Source of the DNA: an uncultured Erythrobacter sp.
GTDB lineage: Bacteria; Pseudomonadota; Alphaproteobacteria; Sphingomonadales; Sphingomonadaceae
NCBI GenBank assembly: GCA_947500645.1
Contig: CANMSD010000001.1
Location: 186,001 to 250,000, forward strand
Length of the DNA stretch: 64,000 bases
Direction of reading: 5' to 3'
The notes beneath the pieces are model-generated. The model saw only the letters and a program-made list of their open reading frames with translations, was not told the origin of the DNA and ran no database searches. Positions 28,925 through 38,436 of the stretch are shown here, piece after piece (positions within the stretch are counted from its first letter, which is position 1; each line of letters opens with the position of its first letter). The position numbers were made by a program, and so were the translations under genes.

Positions 28925-29501
28925 TAGCTACACCCCCCGCCTCAAGGCGAAGTACGAAGAACAGATCGTCAAGGCGATGACCGAAAAGTTCGGTTACAAG
29001 AACCGTCTTGAAGTCCCGAAACTCGACAAGATCACACTCAACATGGGTGTGGGCGAAGCGAGCCAGGACAAGAAGAAGGTTCAGATCGCCGCTGAGGAAA
29101 TGACCCTGATCGCTGGCCAGAAGCCAGTGATCACCAAGGCGAAGAAGTCGATCGCTCAGTTCAAGCTGCGCGAAGGCATGCCGATCGGTTGCAAGGTAAC
29201 CTTGCGCCGTGACCGCATGTTCGAATTCCTCGACCGCCTTGTCACTATTGCAATGCCACGCATCCGCGATTTTCGTGGGCTGAACGCCAAGTCGTTCGAC
29301 GGTCGCGGCAATTACGCAATGGGTCTCAAGGAGCAGATCGTGTTCCCGGAGATCAGCTACGACAAGATCGACAAGGTGCGTGGCATGGACATCATCGTCA
29401 CCACCACCGCGAAGACGGACGAAGAAGCGCGCGAATTGCTGCGTTTGTTCGGTTTCCCTTTCCAGGGTGAAGCCGCGTCTGAAGAAAAGGCAGCGGCGTG
29501 A
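28917..29501 (+). CDS. rplE: 50S ribosomal protein L5
   Basis: This 194-residue protein binds 5S rRNA and contacts tRNA at the P site. It shows [56 protein letters not shown] and [18 protein letters not shown] chose ATG 28917, inside the end of rplX; an earlier in-frame start at 28902 would add only five residues. Its C-terminus has a short Ala/Glu tail ([10 protein letters not shown]). Confidence 0.97.
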   Translation: MADSYTPRLKAKYEEQIVKAMTEKFGYKNRLEVPKLDKITLNMGVGEASQDKKKVQIAAEEMTLIAGQKPVITKAKKSIAQFKLREGMPIGCKVTLRRDRMFEFLDRLVTIAMPRIRDFRGLNAKSFDGRGNYAMGLKEQIVFPEISYDKIDKVRGMDIIVTTTAKTDEEARELLRLFGFPFQGEAASEEKAAA

Positions 29502-29541
29502 GCCGGTTGTCGCAACGAGTAGAGAAGAGAGCTTAAGTCCA

Positions 29542-29847
29542 ATGGCGAAACTGAGTTCGATCAATAAAAACGAGCGTCGCAAGAAGCTCGTTAAGAAATA
29601 CGCAGCGAAGTACGAGAAGCTGAAGGCGATCGCAGATGACGATAGCCTTGATGAGAGCGAGCGTTTGATTGCGCGCCTCAAGATGGCTGAAATTCCGCGC
29701 AATGCGAACCCGACCCGGGTCCGCAATCGCTGCGCCACCACCGGTCGCCCACGCGGCTATTACCGCAAGTTCGGCATCAACCGTATCGAACTGCGCAACC
29801 TCGGCAACAAGGGCCTGATTCCAGGCCTGACCAAGTCGAGCTGGTGA
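29542..29847 (+). CDS. rpsN: 30S ribosomal protein S14
   Basis: This 101-residue protein is the long, zinc-free form of S14. It has [47 protein letters not shown] in blocks and [21 protein letters not shown]. Only a single Cys remains where the zinc-binding form has two CxxC pairs. I chose ATG 29542 because it gives the exact family N-terminus. It is followed by rpsH after 11 bases. Confidence 0.97.
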   Translation: MAKLSSINKNERRKKLVKKYAAKYEKLKAIADDDSLDESERLIARLKMAEIPRNANPTRVRNRCATTGRPRGYYRKFGINRIELRNLGNKGLIPGLTKSSW

Positions 29848-29858
29848 GGATCTGATAG

Positions 29859-30254
29859 ATGGCTATGACCGATCCACTGGGTGATATGCTCACCCGTATC
29901 CGCAACGGGCAACAGGCGAAGAAGGATTCCGTCCTTTCGCCAGCGTCCAAACTGCGTGCAAACGTTCTCGAAGTGCTTCAGCGCGAAGGCTACATCCGTG
30001 GCTACAGCGAAGACAGTTCGGGCAAGCACGCTGCGCTGCGGATTGAACTGAAGTATTTCGAGGGCGAACCTGCGATCAAGCATGTTTCCCGCGTCTCTAA
30101 GCCTGGCCGCCGCGTCTATTCGGGTTCGAAAGAGCTTCCGACCGTTCGCAACGGCCTCGGCATCACCATCGTCTCGACACCGCGCGGTGTGCTTTCGGAC
30201 AACGAAGCACGCAGCCACAACGTCGGTGGCGAAGTGTTGGCGGAGGTATTCTGA
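29859..30254 (+). CDS. rpsH: 30S ribosomal protein S8
   Basis: This 131-residue protein has [39 protein letters not shown] and the C-terminal [22 protein letters not shown]8 binds helix 21 of 16S rRNA and in E. coli represses the spc operon. It starts at ATG 29859 (a second ATG two codons on is possible) and shares one base with rplF. Confidence 0.98.
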   Translation: MAMTDPLGDMLTRIRNGQQAKKDSVLSPASKLRANVLEVLQREGYIRGYSEDSSGKHAALRIELKYFEGEPAIKHVSRVSKPGRRVYSGSKELPTVRNGLGITIVSTPRGVLSDNEARSHNVGGEVLAEVF

Positions 30255-30787
30255 TGAGCCGCATTGGTAAGAAGGCGGTTGCTATCCCTAGCGGGGTAAC
30301 GGCCAACATCGATAACGGCACGCTGAGCGTGAAGGGCCCCAAAGGCACTCTGACGCTGGGCCTCTCCGACCTCATTTCCTACAAGGTTGAGGGCGACGAG
30401 ATCCAGGTTAACCCGGCGAATGACAGCAAGCAGGCACGCTCCTACTGGGGCATGCAACGCACGCTCGTTTCGAACCTGGTTGAGGGTGTGACCGAAGGCT
30501 TCACGAAGACGTTGGAAATTTCCGGCGTTGGTTATCGTGCGAAGGCGCAGGGCAAAACCCTCAAGCTGGAACTTGGTTTCAGCCACGATGTGAACATCGA
30601 CGTGCCTGAAGGTATCGAAGTCAAGACGCCCGATCAGACCACGGTCGAGATTTCCGGTATCGACAAGCAGGCCGTTGGTCAGCTTGCTGCTGAAATCCGC
30701 CGCTGGCGCAAGCCTGAGCCGTACAAGGGCAAGGGTATCAAGTATCGCGGCGAGTATGTCTTCCGCAAGGAAGGGAAGAAGAAGTAA
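30254..30787 (+). CDS. rplF: 50S ribosomal protein L6
   Basis: This 177-residue protein has two similar domains. Blocks include [60 protein letters not shown] and [21 protein letters not shown]6 sits near the factor-binding site. The gene overlaps rpsH by one base and is followed by rplR with a single base between. Confidence 0.98.
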   Translation: MSRIGKKAVAIPSGVTANIDNGTLSVKGPKGTLTLGLSDLISYKVEGDEIQVNPANDSKQARSYWGMQRTLVSNLVEGVTEGFTKTLEISGVGYRAKAQGKTLKLELGFSHDVNIDVPEGIEVKTPDQTTVEISGIDKQAVGQLAAEIRRWRKPEPYKGKGIKYRGEYVFRKEGKKK

Positions 30788-30788
30788 G

Positions 30789-31133
30789 ATGGCTAAGCTT
30801 TCCCTGTTTGAACGCCGCCGTCGCCGGGTCCGCACTGCGCTTCGTTCGCGTGCTGGCGACAAGCCGCGCCTGTCGGTGCACCGCACTGGCCGCCACATCT
30901 ATGCACAGATCATCGACGATGCAGAGGGCCGCACGGTCGCAGCTGCTTCGACGCTGGGTGCGAAGAAGTCGGGTGCAAATGTCGATGCCGCTTCGCAAGT
31001 GGGCAAAGACATTGCCGCAGCAGCCAAGAAGGCTGGCGTGACCACTGTCGTGTTCGATCGCGGCGGGTTCCTGTTTCATGGCCGCGTGAAAGCGCTGGCC
31101 GATGCCGCTCGCGAAGGCGGGCTGGAGTTCTGA
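30789..31133 (+). CDS. rplR: 50S ribosomal protein L18
   Basis: This 114-residue protein binds 5S rRNA with L5. It has [40 protein letters not shown] and [20 protein letters not shown], the family blocks. I chose ATG 30789, one base after the rplF stop, because it gives the standard start [10 protein letters not shown]. The stop overlaps rpsE by one base. Confidence 0.97.
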   Translation: MAKLSLFERRRRRVRTALRSRAGDKPRLSVHRTGRHIYAQIIDDAEGRTVAAASTLGAKKSGANVDAASQVGKDIAAAAKKAGVTTVVFDRGGFLFHGRVKALADAAREGGLEF

Positions 31134-31990
31134 TGATGGCTGACGACAAGAAAACCGAAGAGCCGAAGGTTGAAGAGACCAAGGTTGAAGAAGTGGCGGA
31201 AGCTGCTGAAGAGAAGAAGGTAGAAGCCGAAACACCGGCTGTTGCCGAAACTCCTTCCGAAGCTGCTGACAATCAGTCGGCTGCGGATGGCGATGTCGAC
31301 AAGCCTGCGGAAGCACCTGCCGAAGCTCCAGCCAAGACCGAGGCGCCACAACAGCGCGAAGGCCGTGGTGGACGTGGTGGTCGTGACAATCGCGGTGGCG
31401 GTCGTGGTCGTGGTGGCCGTGACAATCGTCGCGGCGGTCGCCGCGAGGAAGAAGATGACGGCATCATCGAGAAGTTGGTCCACATCAACCGCGTTTCGAA
31501 GACGGTTAAGGGCGGTAAGCGCTTCGGCTTTGCTGCGCTGGTCGTCGTCGGTGACGGTTCGGGCCGGGTCGGCTTTGGTCACGGCAAGGCACGCGAAGTG
31601 CCGGAAGCCATCACCAAGGCAACCGCTGCTGCTCGTAAGAAGATGATCCGCGTTCCTTTGAAAGAAGGCCGCACGCTTCACCACGATGGCAAGGGTCGCT
31701 TCGGCGCTGGCAAGGTCACCGTTCGTACGGCGCCTCCGGGTACCGGCATCATCGCTGGTGGTCCGATGCGCGCTGTATTCGAAAGCCTGGGCGTTGCCGA
31801 CGTTGTGACCAAGTCGGTCGGTACGTCCAACCCCTACAACATGATCCGCGCCACTTTTGACGCGCTCACGCACCAGACTTCGCCGAAGTCGGTTGCTCAG
31901 CGTCGCGGCAAGAAGGTCGCTGACCTGCTTGGTCGTGGTGGTTCGAATGAGGCGGAAGCAGAAGCTGAAGCCGCGGCGATTGTGGAGTAA
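31133..31990 (+). CDS. rpsE: 30S ribosomal protein S5 with long acidic and RGG-rich N-terminal extension
   Basis: This 285-residue S5 has a conserved core from about residue 112: [40 protein letters not shown] and [21 protein letters not shown]5 acts in decoding accuracy and mRNA unwinding at the entry channel. Before the core are about 70 residues rich in Glu, Ala and Pro, then a Gly-Arg block (about 76-104, [19 protein letters not shown]). E. coli S5 is 167 residues, so the extension is large. Two adjacent ATG codons are possible starts. Confidence 0.96.
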   Translation: MMADDKKTEEPKVEETKVEEVAEAAEEKKVEAETPAVAETPSEAADNQSAADGDVDKPAEAPAEAPAKTEAPQQREGRGGRGGRDNRGGGRGRGGRDNRRGGRREEEDDGIIEKLVHINRVSKTVKGGKRFGFAALVVVGDGSGRVGFGHGKAREVPEAITKATAAARKKMIRVPLKEGRTLHHDGKGRFGAGKVTVRTAPPGTGIIAGGPMRAVFESLGVADVVTKSVGTSNPYNMIRATFDALTHQTSPKSVAQRRGKKVADLLGRGGSNEAEAEAEAAAIVE

Positions 31991-31995
31991 GATCA

Positions 31996-32181
31996 ATGGC
32001 TGCTAAAAAGACTATCAAGATCAAGCAGATCGGTTCGCCGATCCGTCGTCCGGAAGGTCAGCGCAAAATTCTGATCGGCCTGGGCCTTAACAAGATGCAC
32101 AAGGTCGTCGAGCGTCAGGACACTCCTGAAGTTCGCGGCGCGGTCGCCAAGATCCCGCATCTGGTTGAAGTGATCGACTAA
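31996..32181 (+). CDS. rpmD: 50S ribosomal protein L30
   Basis: This 61-residue protein has [40 protein letters not shown] and [16 protein letters not shown], the L30 pattern. It is short, as usual for this family, and comes 5 bases after rpsE. A hairpin follows in the spacer before rplO. Confidence 0.97.
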   Translation: MAAKKTIKIKQIGSPIRRPEGQRKILIGLGLNKMHKVVERQDTPEVRGAVAKIPHLVEVID

Positions 32182-32188
32182 AATATCG

Positions 32189-32220
32189 GAGGCTCCGCAT
32201 TTTGCGGGGCCTCATTCTTT
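32189..32220 (+). terminator. Hairpin between rpmD and rplO
   Basis: GAGGCTCCGCA and TGCGGGGCCTC pair over 11 positions (one T-G) with a three-base loop, followed by ATTCTTT. It has terminator form, but lies inside the spc operon, so partial attenuation or message processing is more likely than a full stop. Confidence 0.5.
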
Positions 32221-32252
32221 CAGCGCGAACAAAAGCGAAAGCGAGTGCACAC

Positions 32253-32768
32253 ATGAAACTTACAGATATCCGTGACAATGATGGCGCCCGTAAGGGCCGC
32301 ATCCGCAAGGGCCGTGGTATCGGCTCGGGCAAGGGTAAAACCGCAGCGCGCGGCCAAAAGGGCCAGAAGAGCCGCTCCGGTGTCGCCATCAAGGGCTTTG
32401 AAGGCGGCCAGATGCCGCTTCACATGCGCCTGCCAAAGCGCGGTTTCAACAACCCGTTCGGTAAGGATTTTGCCGAGGTGAACATCGGCATGGTCCAGAA
32501 ATTCATCGACGCCAAGAAGCTCGACGGCAAGAAAGCAGTCGACGAAGCGGCTCTGCGCGAAGCAGGTCTGGTTCGCGGCGGCAAGGACGGCGTCCGTCTG
32601 CTCGGCAAGGGCGAACTCAAGGCGAAGGTCAAGTTTGTCGTCGCCGGTGCATCCAAGGGTGCGATCGAAGCAGTCGAGAAAGCTGGCGGCAGCGTCGAAA
32701 TCGTCGAAGTGAAAAAGCCTTCTTCCAAGCCGTCAAAGGCTGGCAAAGAAAAGGCGAAAGCCGAATAA
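32253..32768 (+). CDS. rplO: 50S ribosomal protein L15
   Basis: This 171-residue protein has [40 protein letters not shown] and [20 protein letters not shown], the diagnostic Gly/Arg/Lys-rich N-terminal region. L15 is a late assembly protein of the large subunit. I chose ATG 32253 because the upstream in-frame extension is not family-like. It is followed by a 142-base spacer with a hairpin. Confidence 0.97.
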   Translation: MKLTDIRDNDGARKGRIRKGRGIGSGKGKTAARGQKGQKSRSGVAIKGFEGGQMPLHMRLPKRGFNNPFGKDFAEVNIGMVQKFIDAKKLDGKKAVDEAALREAGLVRGGKDGVRLLGKGELKAKVKFVVAGASKGAIEAVEKAGGSVEIVEVKKPSSKPSKAGKEKAKAE

Positions 32769-32781
32769 ATCGGTAAATGGT

Positions 32782-32813
32782 GAGCGAGGGGTTCGACATT
32801 CGGTCCCTCGCTC
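32782..32813 (+). other. Hairpin in the rplO-secY spacer
   Basis: GAGCGAGGGG and TCCCTCGCTC form a 10-base-pair stem around 12 bases. No T-tract follows, so it is probably a message-processing or stability element between ribosomal and secretion genes. Confidence 0.45.
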
Positions 32814-32910
32814 CCTATCTAATCCATCTGAGTTCACGACTTTGAGCCGATGGGGTTCGGCAAGCTCTTGTTTGAGCAGACAAGTCAGACGCTAGGATCG
32901 ATATTTAGAC

Positions 32911-34275
32911 ATGGCATCACGCGCCGACAGCATTGCGAGCAATATGAGTCTCGCAAACTTTTCCAAAGCCACTGAATTGCGCCAGCGTATCTGGTTTACA
33001 ATCGGCGCGCTTGTGGTCTTCCGTTTCCTGAGCTTCGTGCCGCTTCCGGGGGTCAATCCACTGATCCTCGAGACGCTGTACGATCAGACGCGCGGCGGTA
33101 TCCTGGACCTGTTCAATACATTTTCGGGCGGTAGCCTTGAGCGTATGAGCCTCATCGCGCTCGGCGTTATGCCCTATATTACGGCCTCTATCGTGGTGCA
33201 GATGGCTGCGGCCCTGCATCCGACACTCGCAGCTCTCAAGAAAGAGGGCGCAACCGGTCGTCAGAAACTCAACCAATACACCCGTTATGGCACGGTGTTC
33301 CTGTGCGTGATCCAGGGCTGGTTCTTGGCCGCCGGGCTCGAAAGCTTTGGTGCGCAAAGCGGACTGCAGGCGGTGGTCAATCCCGGCTATATGTTCCGCG
33401 TCGGCGCAGTGATCAGCCTGGTTGGCGGCACGATGTTCCTGCTGTGGCTGGGTGAGCAGATCACCTCGCGCGGTATCGGTAACGGTGTTTCTCTGATCAT
33501 TATGGCGGGTATTGTAGCGCAATTCCCGACCTTCGTTTCCAACCTGTTCGAAGGCGGCCGGACCGGCTCGATCGCTGCACCGCTGATCATCGGCTTCTGT
33601 ATCATGGTCGTGATCCTGATCGTGGTGATCTCTTTCGTGGAGCGGGCCCAGCGCCGGCTGCTGATCCAATATCCCAAGCGTGCGACTCAGCGCGGCGTGA
33701 TGCAGGCGGATCGCTCGCACCTGCCGCTGAAGCTCAACACTGCCGGTGTTATCCCGCCGATCTTCGCCAGCTCGCTGTTGCTGCTGCCGTTGACGATTAC
33801 GCAGTTTGCTGGTGCACCGACAGGCGGTGAGAGCGCCGCGGGCGGTTTCGCGCAGACATTGCTGTTTTATCTCCAGCCTGGGCAGTGGATTTATCTCACG
33901 CTCTATGCGCTCGGCATCATCTTCTTCTGCTTCTTTTACACTGCGGTTGTCTTCAACCCGGAAGAGACAGCGGAAAACCTCAAGAAGAATGGCGGGTTCA
34001 TCCCCGGCATTCGTCCCGGCAAGCGGACGGCGGACTATCTCGAATACGTCCTGACCCGCATCACGGTGGTCGGCGCGATTTATCTCGCCGTCGTCTGTGT
34101 GCTGCCGGAATATGTGATCCGTCAGACCGGTCTGCCGCTATTCCTTGGCGGAACCAGCCTGTTGATTGTGGTGAACGTGACCGTCGATACGATCAGCCAG
34201 GTGCAGTCGCATCTCTTGGCCCACCAATATGGTGACCTGATCAAGAAGGCGAAGCTGAAGGGCCGCAAGCGCTAA
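32911..34275 (+). CDS. secY: Protein translocase subunit SecY
   Basis: This 454-residue protein forms the SecYEG channel for Sec-dependent export. Ten transmembrane segments are readable, with conserved blocks including FVPLPGVNP, LGVMPYITASIVVQ, GIGNGVSLIIMAGIVA, QADRSHLPLKLNTAGVIPPI and KKNGGFIPGIRPGKRTADYL. Length is normal. It lies between rplO and adk, as in most bacteria, and is not interrupted. Confidence 0.98.
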   Translation: MASRADSIASNMSLANFSKATELRQRIWFTIGALVVFRFLSFVPLPGVNPLILETLYDQTRGGILDLFNTFSGGSLERMSLIALGVMPYITASIVVQMAAALHPTLAALKKEGATGRQKLNQYTRYGTVFLCVIQGWFLAAGLESFGAQSGLQAVVNPGYMFRVGAVISLVGGTMFLLWLGEQITSRGIGNGVSLIIMAGIVAQFPTFVSNLFEGGRTGSIAAPLIIGFCIMVVILIVVISFVERAQRRLLIQYPKRATQRGVMQADRSHLPLKLNTAGVIPPIFASSLLLLPLTITQFAGAPTGGESAAGGFAQTLLFYLQPGQWIYLTLYALGIIFFCFFYTAVVFNPEETAENLKKNGGFIPGIRPGKRTADYLEYVLTRITVVGAIYLAVVCVLPEYVIRQTGLPLFLGGTSLLIVVNVTVDTISQVQSHLLAHQYGDLIKKAKLKGRKR

Positions 34276-34306
34276 TTGGCGCTTTGGCATATCGGGGGAT
34301 TTTGCG

Positions 34307-34951
34307 ATGAACATCATTCTTCTGGGCCCTCCGGGCGCGGGTAAGGGCACGCAGAGTGCTGGCCTGGTTGAGCGGCACGGCATGCGCCAACTTTCCACCG
34401 GCGATATGTTGCGCGCGGCGGTGAAGGCGCAAACGCCCGTTGGCTTGAAGGCCAAGGCTGTGATGGATGCAGGCGAGCTGGTGTCCGACGAGATTGTCGC
34501 CGACCTGATCGATGCTGAGCTGGCTGCGATGGATGCTGACACAGGCGCGATCTTTGATGGTTATCCGCGCACGGCTTCACAGGCTGAAACGCTTGATGGA
34601 ATCCTCGCAAAGCACGGACGCACGCTTGATCACGTGATCGAGCTTGGCGTTGATGAAGATGCTCTGGTGGCGCGGATCACTGGTCGTTTCTCCTGCGCGA
34701 ATTGCGGCGCGCTCTATCACGACACAGCGAACCCGCCTGCGAAAGACGGTGTCTGCGATGTTTGCGGAGGCACCGAGTTCAAGCGCCGTCCCGACGATAA
34801 CGAAGAGACTGTGCGCAAGCGCATGGGCGTCTATCGCGGAGAAACCGCTCCGATCCTTCCCGGCTATGAAGCGCGCGGCATTGTGACTCGCGTCGATGGC
34901 ATGGCGGGAATCGACGAAGTGGCTAGCTCAATCGACGCAATACTGGCCTGA
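34307..34951 (+). CDS. adk: Adenylate kinase
   Basis: This 214-residue enzyme interconverts ATP and AMP with 2 ADP. The P-loop is GPPGAGKGTQ (residues 7-16), the NMP-binding part has STGDMLRAAV, and FDGYPRT is conserved. The lid carries four Cys (Cys130, Cys133, Cys150, Cys153), a zinc-binding set, rather than the His/Ser/Asp/Thr version of E. coli. It directly follows secY by 31 bases. Confidence 0.97.
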   Translation: MNIILLGPPGAGKGTQSAGLVERHGMRQLSTGDMLRAAVKAQTPVGLKAKAVMDAGELVSDEIVADLIDAELAAMDADTGAIFDGYPRTASQAETLDGILAKHGRTLDHVIELGVDEDALVARITGRFSCANCGALYHDTANPPAKDGVCDVCGGTEFKRRPDDNEETVRKRMGVYRGETAPILPGYEARGIVTRVDGMAGIDEVASSIDAILA

Positions 34952-35032
34952 GCGCTCGGGGCGGGGCATTCGCCCTTTTCCAGCAAGCCTGCATCGCCTA
35001 AGCCTCTTTTCCAATTGGAGGAGAAGGTTTCC

Positions 35033-35728
35033 ATGCGTGCAATTCTGGCCGGTCTCGCAGCGCTTGCGGCGGCTCAACCGCTATCAGCTGAAGTCGTCGC
35101 AACCACTGACAATGGTTTCATCACTCGTGATGAAGCGGTGGTGGAGGCCAATCCCAAAGCGGTGTGGCTGGCGCTGATTTCACCGGCGCGGTGGTGGAAT
35201 GACGCGCACACATGGTCTGCCGATGCGGCCAATCTCACGCTGACGCCGCAGGCTGGCGGATGCTTTTGCGAAAAGATTCCCGAGGATCCCGATCCGGACA
35301 AGATTACGCTCGAAGGCAGCGTGGAGCACATGCGTGTGGTCCAGGCCTACCCAGAGCAGGCATTGCGCATGATCGGTGCACTTGGCCCCCTGCAAAGCGA
35401 GCCAGTGACCGGGGTGCTGACGATCTCGATCAGTGAAGTGGACGAGGGCACGAAGATCGTGTGGGAGTATAATGTCGGCGGCTCGATGCGGTTTGAAATG
35501 CCGGTAATCTCGAAAGCGGTTGATGGCGTGATGACTCAGCAGCTAGCCGGACTTGCCGACAGTCTTGGCCGCGTCTCCGGCCCTGAAACTGACGATGCTC
35601 CTTCTGACGATGACAGCTCGGACGACGGCACCGATGGCGATGAAGAAGATGCCGTGAGCGAAGATGGTGAGGAACCGACCGGGTCGCAAAGCGTCGAAGA
35701 GGCAATAGACGCGATGGCCGAGGATTAG
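35033..35728 (+). CDS. Exported SRPBCC-like protein with acidic tail
   Basis: This 231-residue protein has a signal peptide (MRAILAGLAALAAAQPLSA). The mature part has the START/SRPBCC layout: EAVVEANPKAVWLALISPARWW, then beta-strand blocks and a final amphipathic helix before a Ser/Asp/Glu-rich tail (from about 187, DDAPSDDDSSDDGTDGDEED). Such domains bind hydrophobic small molecules. The ATG has a strong GGAGGAGAAGG ribosome binding site. It sits in the ribosomal cluster between adk and gdhA with no obvious link to translation. Ligand unknown. Confidence 0.65.
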   Translation: MRAILAGLAALAAAQPLSAEVVATTDNGFITRDEAVVEANPKAVWLALISPARWWNDAHTWSADAANLTLTPQAGGCFCEKIPEDPDPDKITLEGSVEHMRVVQAYPEQALRMIGALGPLQSEPVTGVLTISISEVDEGTKIVWEYNVGGSMRFEMPVISKAVDGVMTQQLAGLADSLGRVSGPETDDAPSDDDSSDDGTDGDEEDAVSEDGEEPTGSQSVEEAIDAMAED

Positions 35729-35759
35729 GCGAGCCAGCTTGCGTCAGGGAGTTTGACGC

Positions 35760-37124
35760 ATGGCAGTATCCGATCACGTTTCACTCGATGAATTTATGGA
35801 GGGCGTGAAGAAGCGCAACCCGGGCCAAGAGGAATTCATCCAGGCGGTGCGCGAAGTCTCGCAGGACATCTTCGATTTCATCGAGGATAAGGAAGAATAT
35901 CACGAGGCGCAGATCCTTCGGCGGATTGTCGAACCTGATCGTATCGTTTCGTTCCGTGTGTGCTGGGAAGACGACAACCATAATGTTCGCGTCCAGCGGG
36001 GATGGCGCGTCCAGAACAACAATGCGATCGGCCCATACAAAGGCGGCATCCGCTTTCACCCGACGGTGAATGAAAGCGTGCTCAAGTTTCTCGCGTTCGA
36101 ACAGACTTTCAAGAACTCGCTCACCGGCCTGCCGATGGGCGGAGGGAAGGGCGGATCGAACTTCAACCCGCGCGGTAAATCCGACAGTGAGGTGATGCGG
36201 TTCTGCCAAAGCTTCATGACCGAGCTGTGCCGCCACATCGGCCCCGATGTCGACGTGCCTGCTGGCGATATCGGCGTTGGCAGCCGCGAGATCGGCTACA
36301 TGTTCGGACAGTACAAGCGGATCACCAATCGCTGGGAAGGGGTGCTGACCGGCAAGGGGCAGGAATATGGCGGCTCCAAGATGCGTCCGGAGGCGACCGG
36401 CTATGGCGCGGTTTACTTCCTGTGCAACATGCTGCGCCATCGCGACGAGGAAATAGATGGTAAGACTGCAATCATTTCCGGTTCAGGCAATGTCGCGCTG
36501 CACGCGGCGGAGAAGTTCCGACAGCTTGGCGGCAAGGTGCTGACTTTGTCGGATTCCGACGGCTTTATTCATGACCCTGACGGGATCGACGAAGAGAAGC
36601 TCGAGTGGATCAAGGACCTCAAAATGAATCGTCGGGGTCGGATCAGCGAGTATGCCAACGAATTCTCGTCAGCCGAATTCCACGAAGGCAAACGCCCATG
36701 GCACGTCGAGGCCGATTGCGCGCTACCCTGCGCGACCCAGAACGAACTTGAGGAAGAAGGCGCCAAGGCGCTGGTGGACAATGGCGTCCTGGCCGTGGCT
36801 GAGGGCGCGAACATGCCGTCTACCCTCGACGCGGTAGAGGTCTTCCATGATGCCAAGATAATGTACGGCCCCGGCAAGGCGGCGAATGCGGGCGGCGTAG
36901 CAGTCTCCGGCCTCGAAATGAGCCAGAATTCGGAGCGGATCAGCTGGCAGCATGAGAGGCTGCACGACATGCTGACCGAGCTGATGGGCGACATTCACGA
37001 CAAATGCGTCGAATATGGCGAGATCGACGATGGACCGGATAACTACGTCGACTATGTGAAGGGAGCGAATGTTGCGGGGTTCAAGAAAGTGGCCGATGCG
37101 ATGCTCGCTTTCGGCGTGATATAA
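35760..37124 (+). CDS. gdhA: NADP-dependent glutamate dehydrogenase
   Basis: This 454-residue enzyme makes glutamate from 2-oxoglutarate and ammonium using NADPH. It shows NNAIGPYKGGIRFHPTVN, EQTFKNSLTGLPMGGGKGGS with the catalytic Lys, PAGDIGVGSREIGYMFGQYK, and the nucleotide-binding ISGSGNVALHAAEKFRQLGG. C-terminal ADCALPCATQNELEEEGAKA is also conserved. It follows the SRPBCC-like gene by 31 bases and precedes rpsM, interrupting the usual adk-rpsM order. Confidence 0.95.
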   Translation: MAVSDHVSLDEFMEGVKKRNPGQEEFIQAVREVSQDIFDFIEDKEEYHEAQILRRIVEPDRIVSFRVCWEDDNHNVRVQRGWRVQNNNAIGPYKGGIRFHPTVNESVLKFLAFEQTFKNSLTGLPMGGGKGGSNFNPRGKSDSEVMRFCQSFMTELCRHIGPDVDVPAGDIGVGSREIGYMFGQYKRITNRWEGVLTGKGQEYGGSKMRPEATGYGAVYFLCNMLRHRDEEIDGKTAIISGSGNVALHAAEKFRQLGGKVLTLSDSDGFIHDPDGIDEEKLEWIKDLKMNRRGRISEYANEFSSAEFHEGKRPWHVEADCALPCATQNELEEEGAKALVDNGVLAVAEGANMPSTLDAVEVFHDAKIMYGPGKAANAGGVAVSGLEMSQNSERISWQHERLHDMLTELMGDIHDKCVEYGEIDDGPDNYVDYVKGANVAGFKKVADAMLAFGVI

Positions 37125-37228
37125 GCGCTCGCAATTCCAGCGGTTTTGCTCAATTTCCACATCACGCGGATGCCGGATTTTGACCTCGCAGGCGGCGTGT
37201 TGTATTCCTCCTTGTATCGCAGAACTGG

Positions 37229-37244
37229 CGCACCATATGGTGCG
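37229..37244. promoter_or_regulatory. 16-base perfect palindrome upstream of the rpsM promoter
   Basis: CGCACCATATGGTGCG is a perfect inverted repeat ending 26 bases before the -35 box at 37271. Its place and symmetry suggest a binding site for a dimeric regulator, but no factor can be named. Confidence 0.4.
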
Positions 37245-37270
37245 TTCGGTTTGCTATGCGCGGCTAGCGG

Positions 37271-37299
37271 TTGACGTAGGCGTCGAATCGCCTTAAGCG
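37271..37299 (+). promoter_or_regulatory. rpsM promoter: TTGACG - 17 - TAAGCG
   Basis: The -35 box TTGACG (37271-37276) and -10-like TAAGCG (37294-37299) are separated by 17 bases. This gives the alpha operon a promoter of its own after the gdhA insertion, and matches the form seen upstream of rpsL. Confidence 0.65.
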
Positions 37300-37493
37300 C
37301 GCGTTCTATTCGACATGTTCGAACCGAGTCCGGCAGGCCGGCGCTGATGCGTTTGCCATTCCGGGCTTTTGCCGTTTTGGCGCCTTGCCCACTTGGGATG
37401 GCGTTCGCAGTGGCCGGACATGGCGAATGAGAGCGTTGAGATAGGGTGAGGTCGCATATCGCAGCCAAGTCCCTGTGGAGCATGGAGAATTAA

Positions 37494-37862
37494 GTGGCTC
37501 GTATTGCTGGGGTGAACATCCCTACAAATAAGCGTGTTATTATCGCGCTTACCTACATTCACGGGATTGGTCGCACGACCGCCGTGAAAATCGCTGACAA
37601 GCTTGGCATTGATCACAAGGCACGGGTTCAGGACCTCACCGATGAGGAAGTCCTGCGCATTCGTGAGACGATTGACGCCGACCACACCGTCGAAGGTGAC
37701 CTGCGTCGTAACACTGCGATGAACATCAAGCGCCTGATGGACCTGCGGTCCTATCGCGGCCTTCGCCATCGTAACCAGCTGCCCGTTCGCGGTCAGCGCA
37801 CGCACACCAACGCCCGCACCCGCAAGGGTAAGGCCAAGCCGATCGCCGGCAAGAAGAAGTAA
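37494..37862 (+). CDS. rpsM: 30S ribosomal protein S13
   Basis: This 122-residue protein starts with GTG and has [59 protein letters not shown] and [17 protein letters not shown]13 contacts the P-site tRNA and bridges the subunits. A GGAGAATTAA stretch precedes the start. It is the first gene of the alpha operon here, with its own promoter. Confidence 0.97.
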   Translation: MARIAGVNIPTNKRVIIALTYIHGIGRTTAVKIADKLGIDHKARVQDLTDEEVLRIRETIDADHTVEGDLRRNTAMNIKRLMDLRSYRGLRHRNQLPVRGQRTHTNARTRKGKAKPIAGKKK

Positions 37863-37925
37863 GCTTTGACTTTGGGTCTACCCAAGCAAGCTTTTACCTT
37901 CTGACGAGTTAAAGGATTTAGCCAC

Positions 37926-38315
37926 ATGGCACGCGAACCTGGTCGGGTTAAAAAACGCGACAAAAAGAATATCAGCAGCGGCGTTGCGCACATCAACGCC
38001 AGCTTCAACAACACCATGATCACGATCACCGATGCCCAGGGCAACGCGATCAGCTGGTCGAGTGCAGGCATGATGGGCTTCAAGGGCAGTCGTAAATCGA
38101 CTCCTTATGCGGCTCAGGTTGCTGCGGACGACGCCGGCAAGAAAGCTGCCGAGCACGGCGTGCGCACGCTGGAAGTTGAAGTGAAGGGCCCTGGCTCTGG
38201 TCGTGAGAGCGCATTGCGCGGTCTCGCTGCTGTGGGCTTCAACATCACGTCGATCCGCGATGTGACACCGATCCCGCACAATGGCGTGCGTCCGTCCAAG
38301 CGGCGCCGCGTCTAA
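37926..38315 (+). CDS. rpsK: 30S ribosomal protein S11
   Basis: This 129-residue protein has [40 protein letters not shown] and [20 protein letters not shown] with the C-terminal [12 protein letters not shown]11 forms part of the mRNA path in the platform of the small subunit. It follows rpsM by 63 bases and is followed by a perfect 7-base-pair hairpin. Confidence 0.98.
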   Translation: MAREPGRVKKRDKKNISSGVAHINASFNNTMITITDAQGNAISWSSAGMMGFKGSRKSTPYAAQVAADDAGKKAAEHGVRTLEVEVKGPGSGRESALRGLAAVGFNITSIRDVTPIPHNGVRPSKRRRV

Positions 38316-38328
38316 ACCGTTCCCGTTC

Positions 38329-38347
38329 GGCGGTCTTTGTGACCGCC
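38329..38347. other. Hairpin after rpsK
   Basis: GGCGGTC-TTTGT-GACCGCC is a perfect 7-base-pair stem in the 121-base spacer before rpoA. No T-tract follows, so it is probably an internal message element. Confidence 0.45.
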
Positions 38348-38436
38348 GCACCATTCAGGGCGGTCCGAGACGCACTTTATCAAGTGCAAGGCCCGTCAAC
38401 ATTTTGAACCGCTGCATAGCGAATTAGGGGAAATCC

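Larger units (their letters stand above)
37125..37493. other. 369-base spacer before rpsM
   Basis: It holds a perfect palindrome (37229-37244) and a promoter (37271-37299). No protein gene is supported. The leader from the promoter to GTG 37494 is about 190 bases. Confidence 0.65.
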
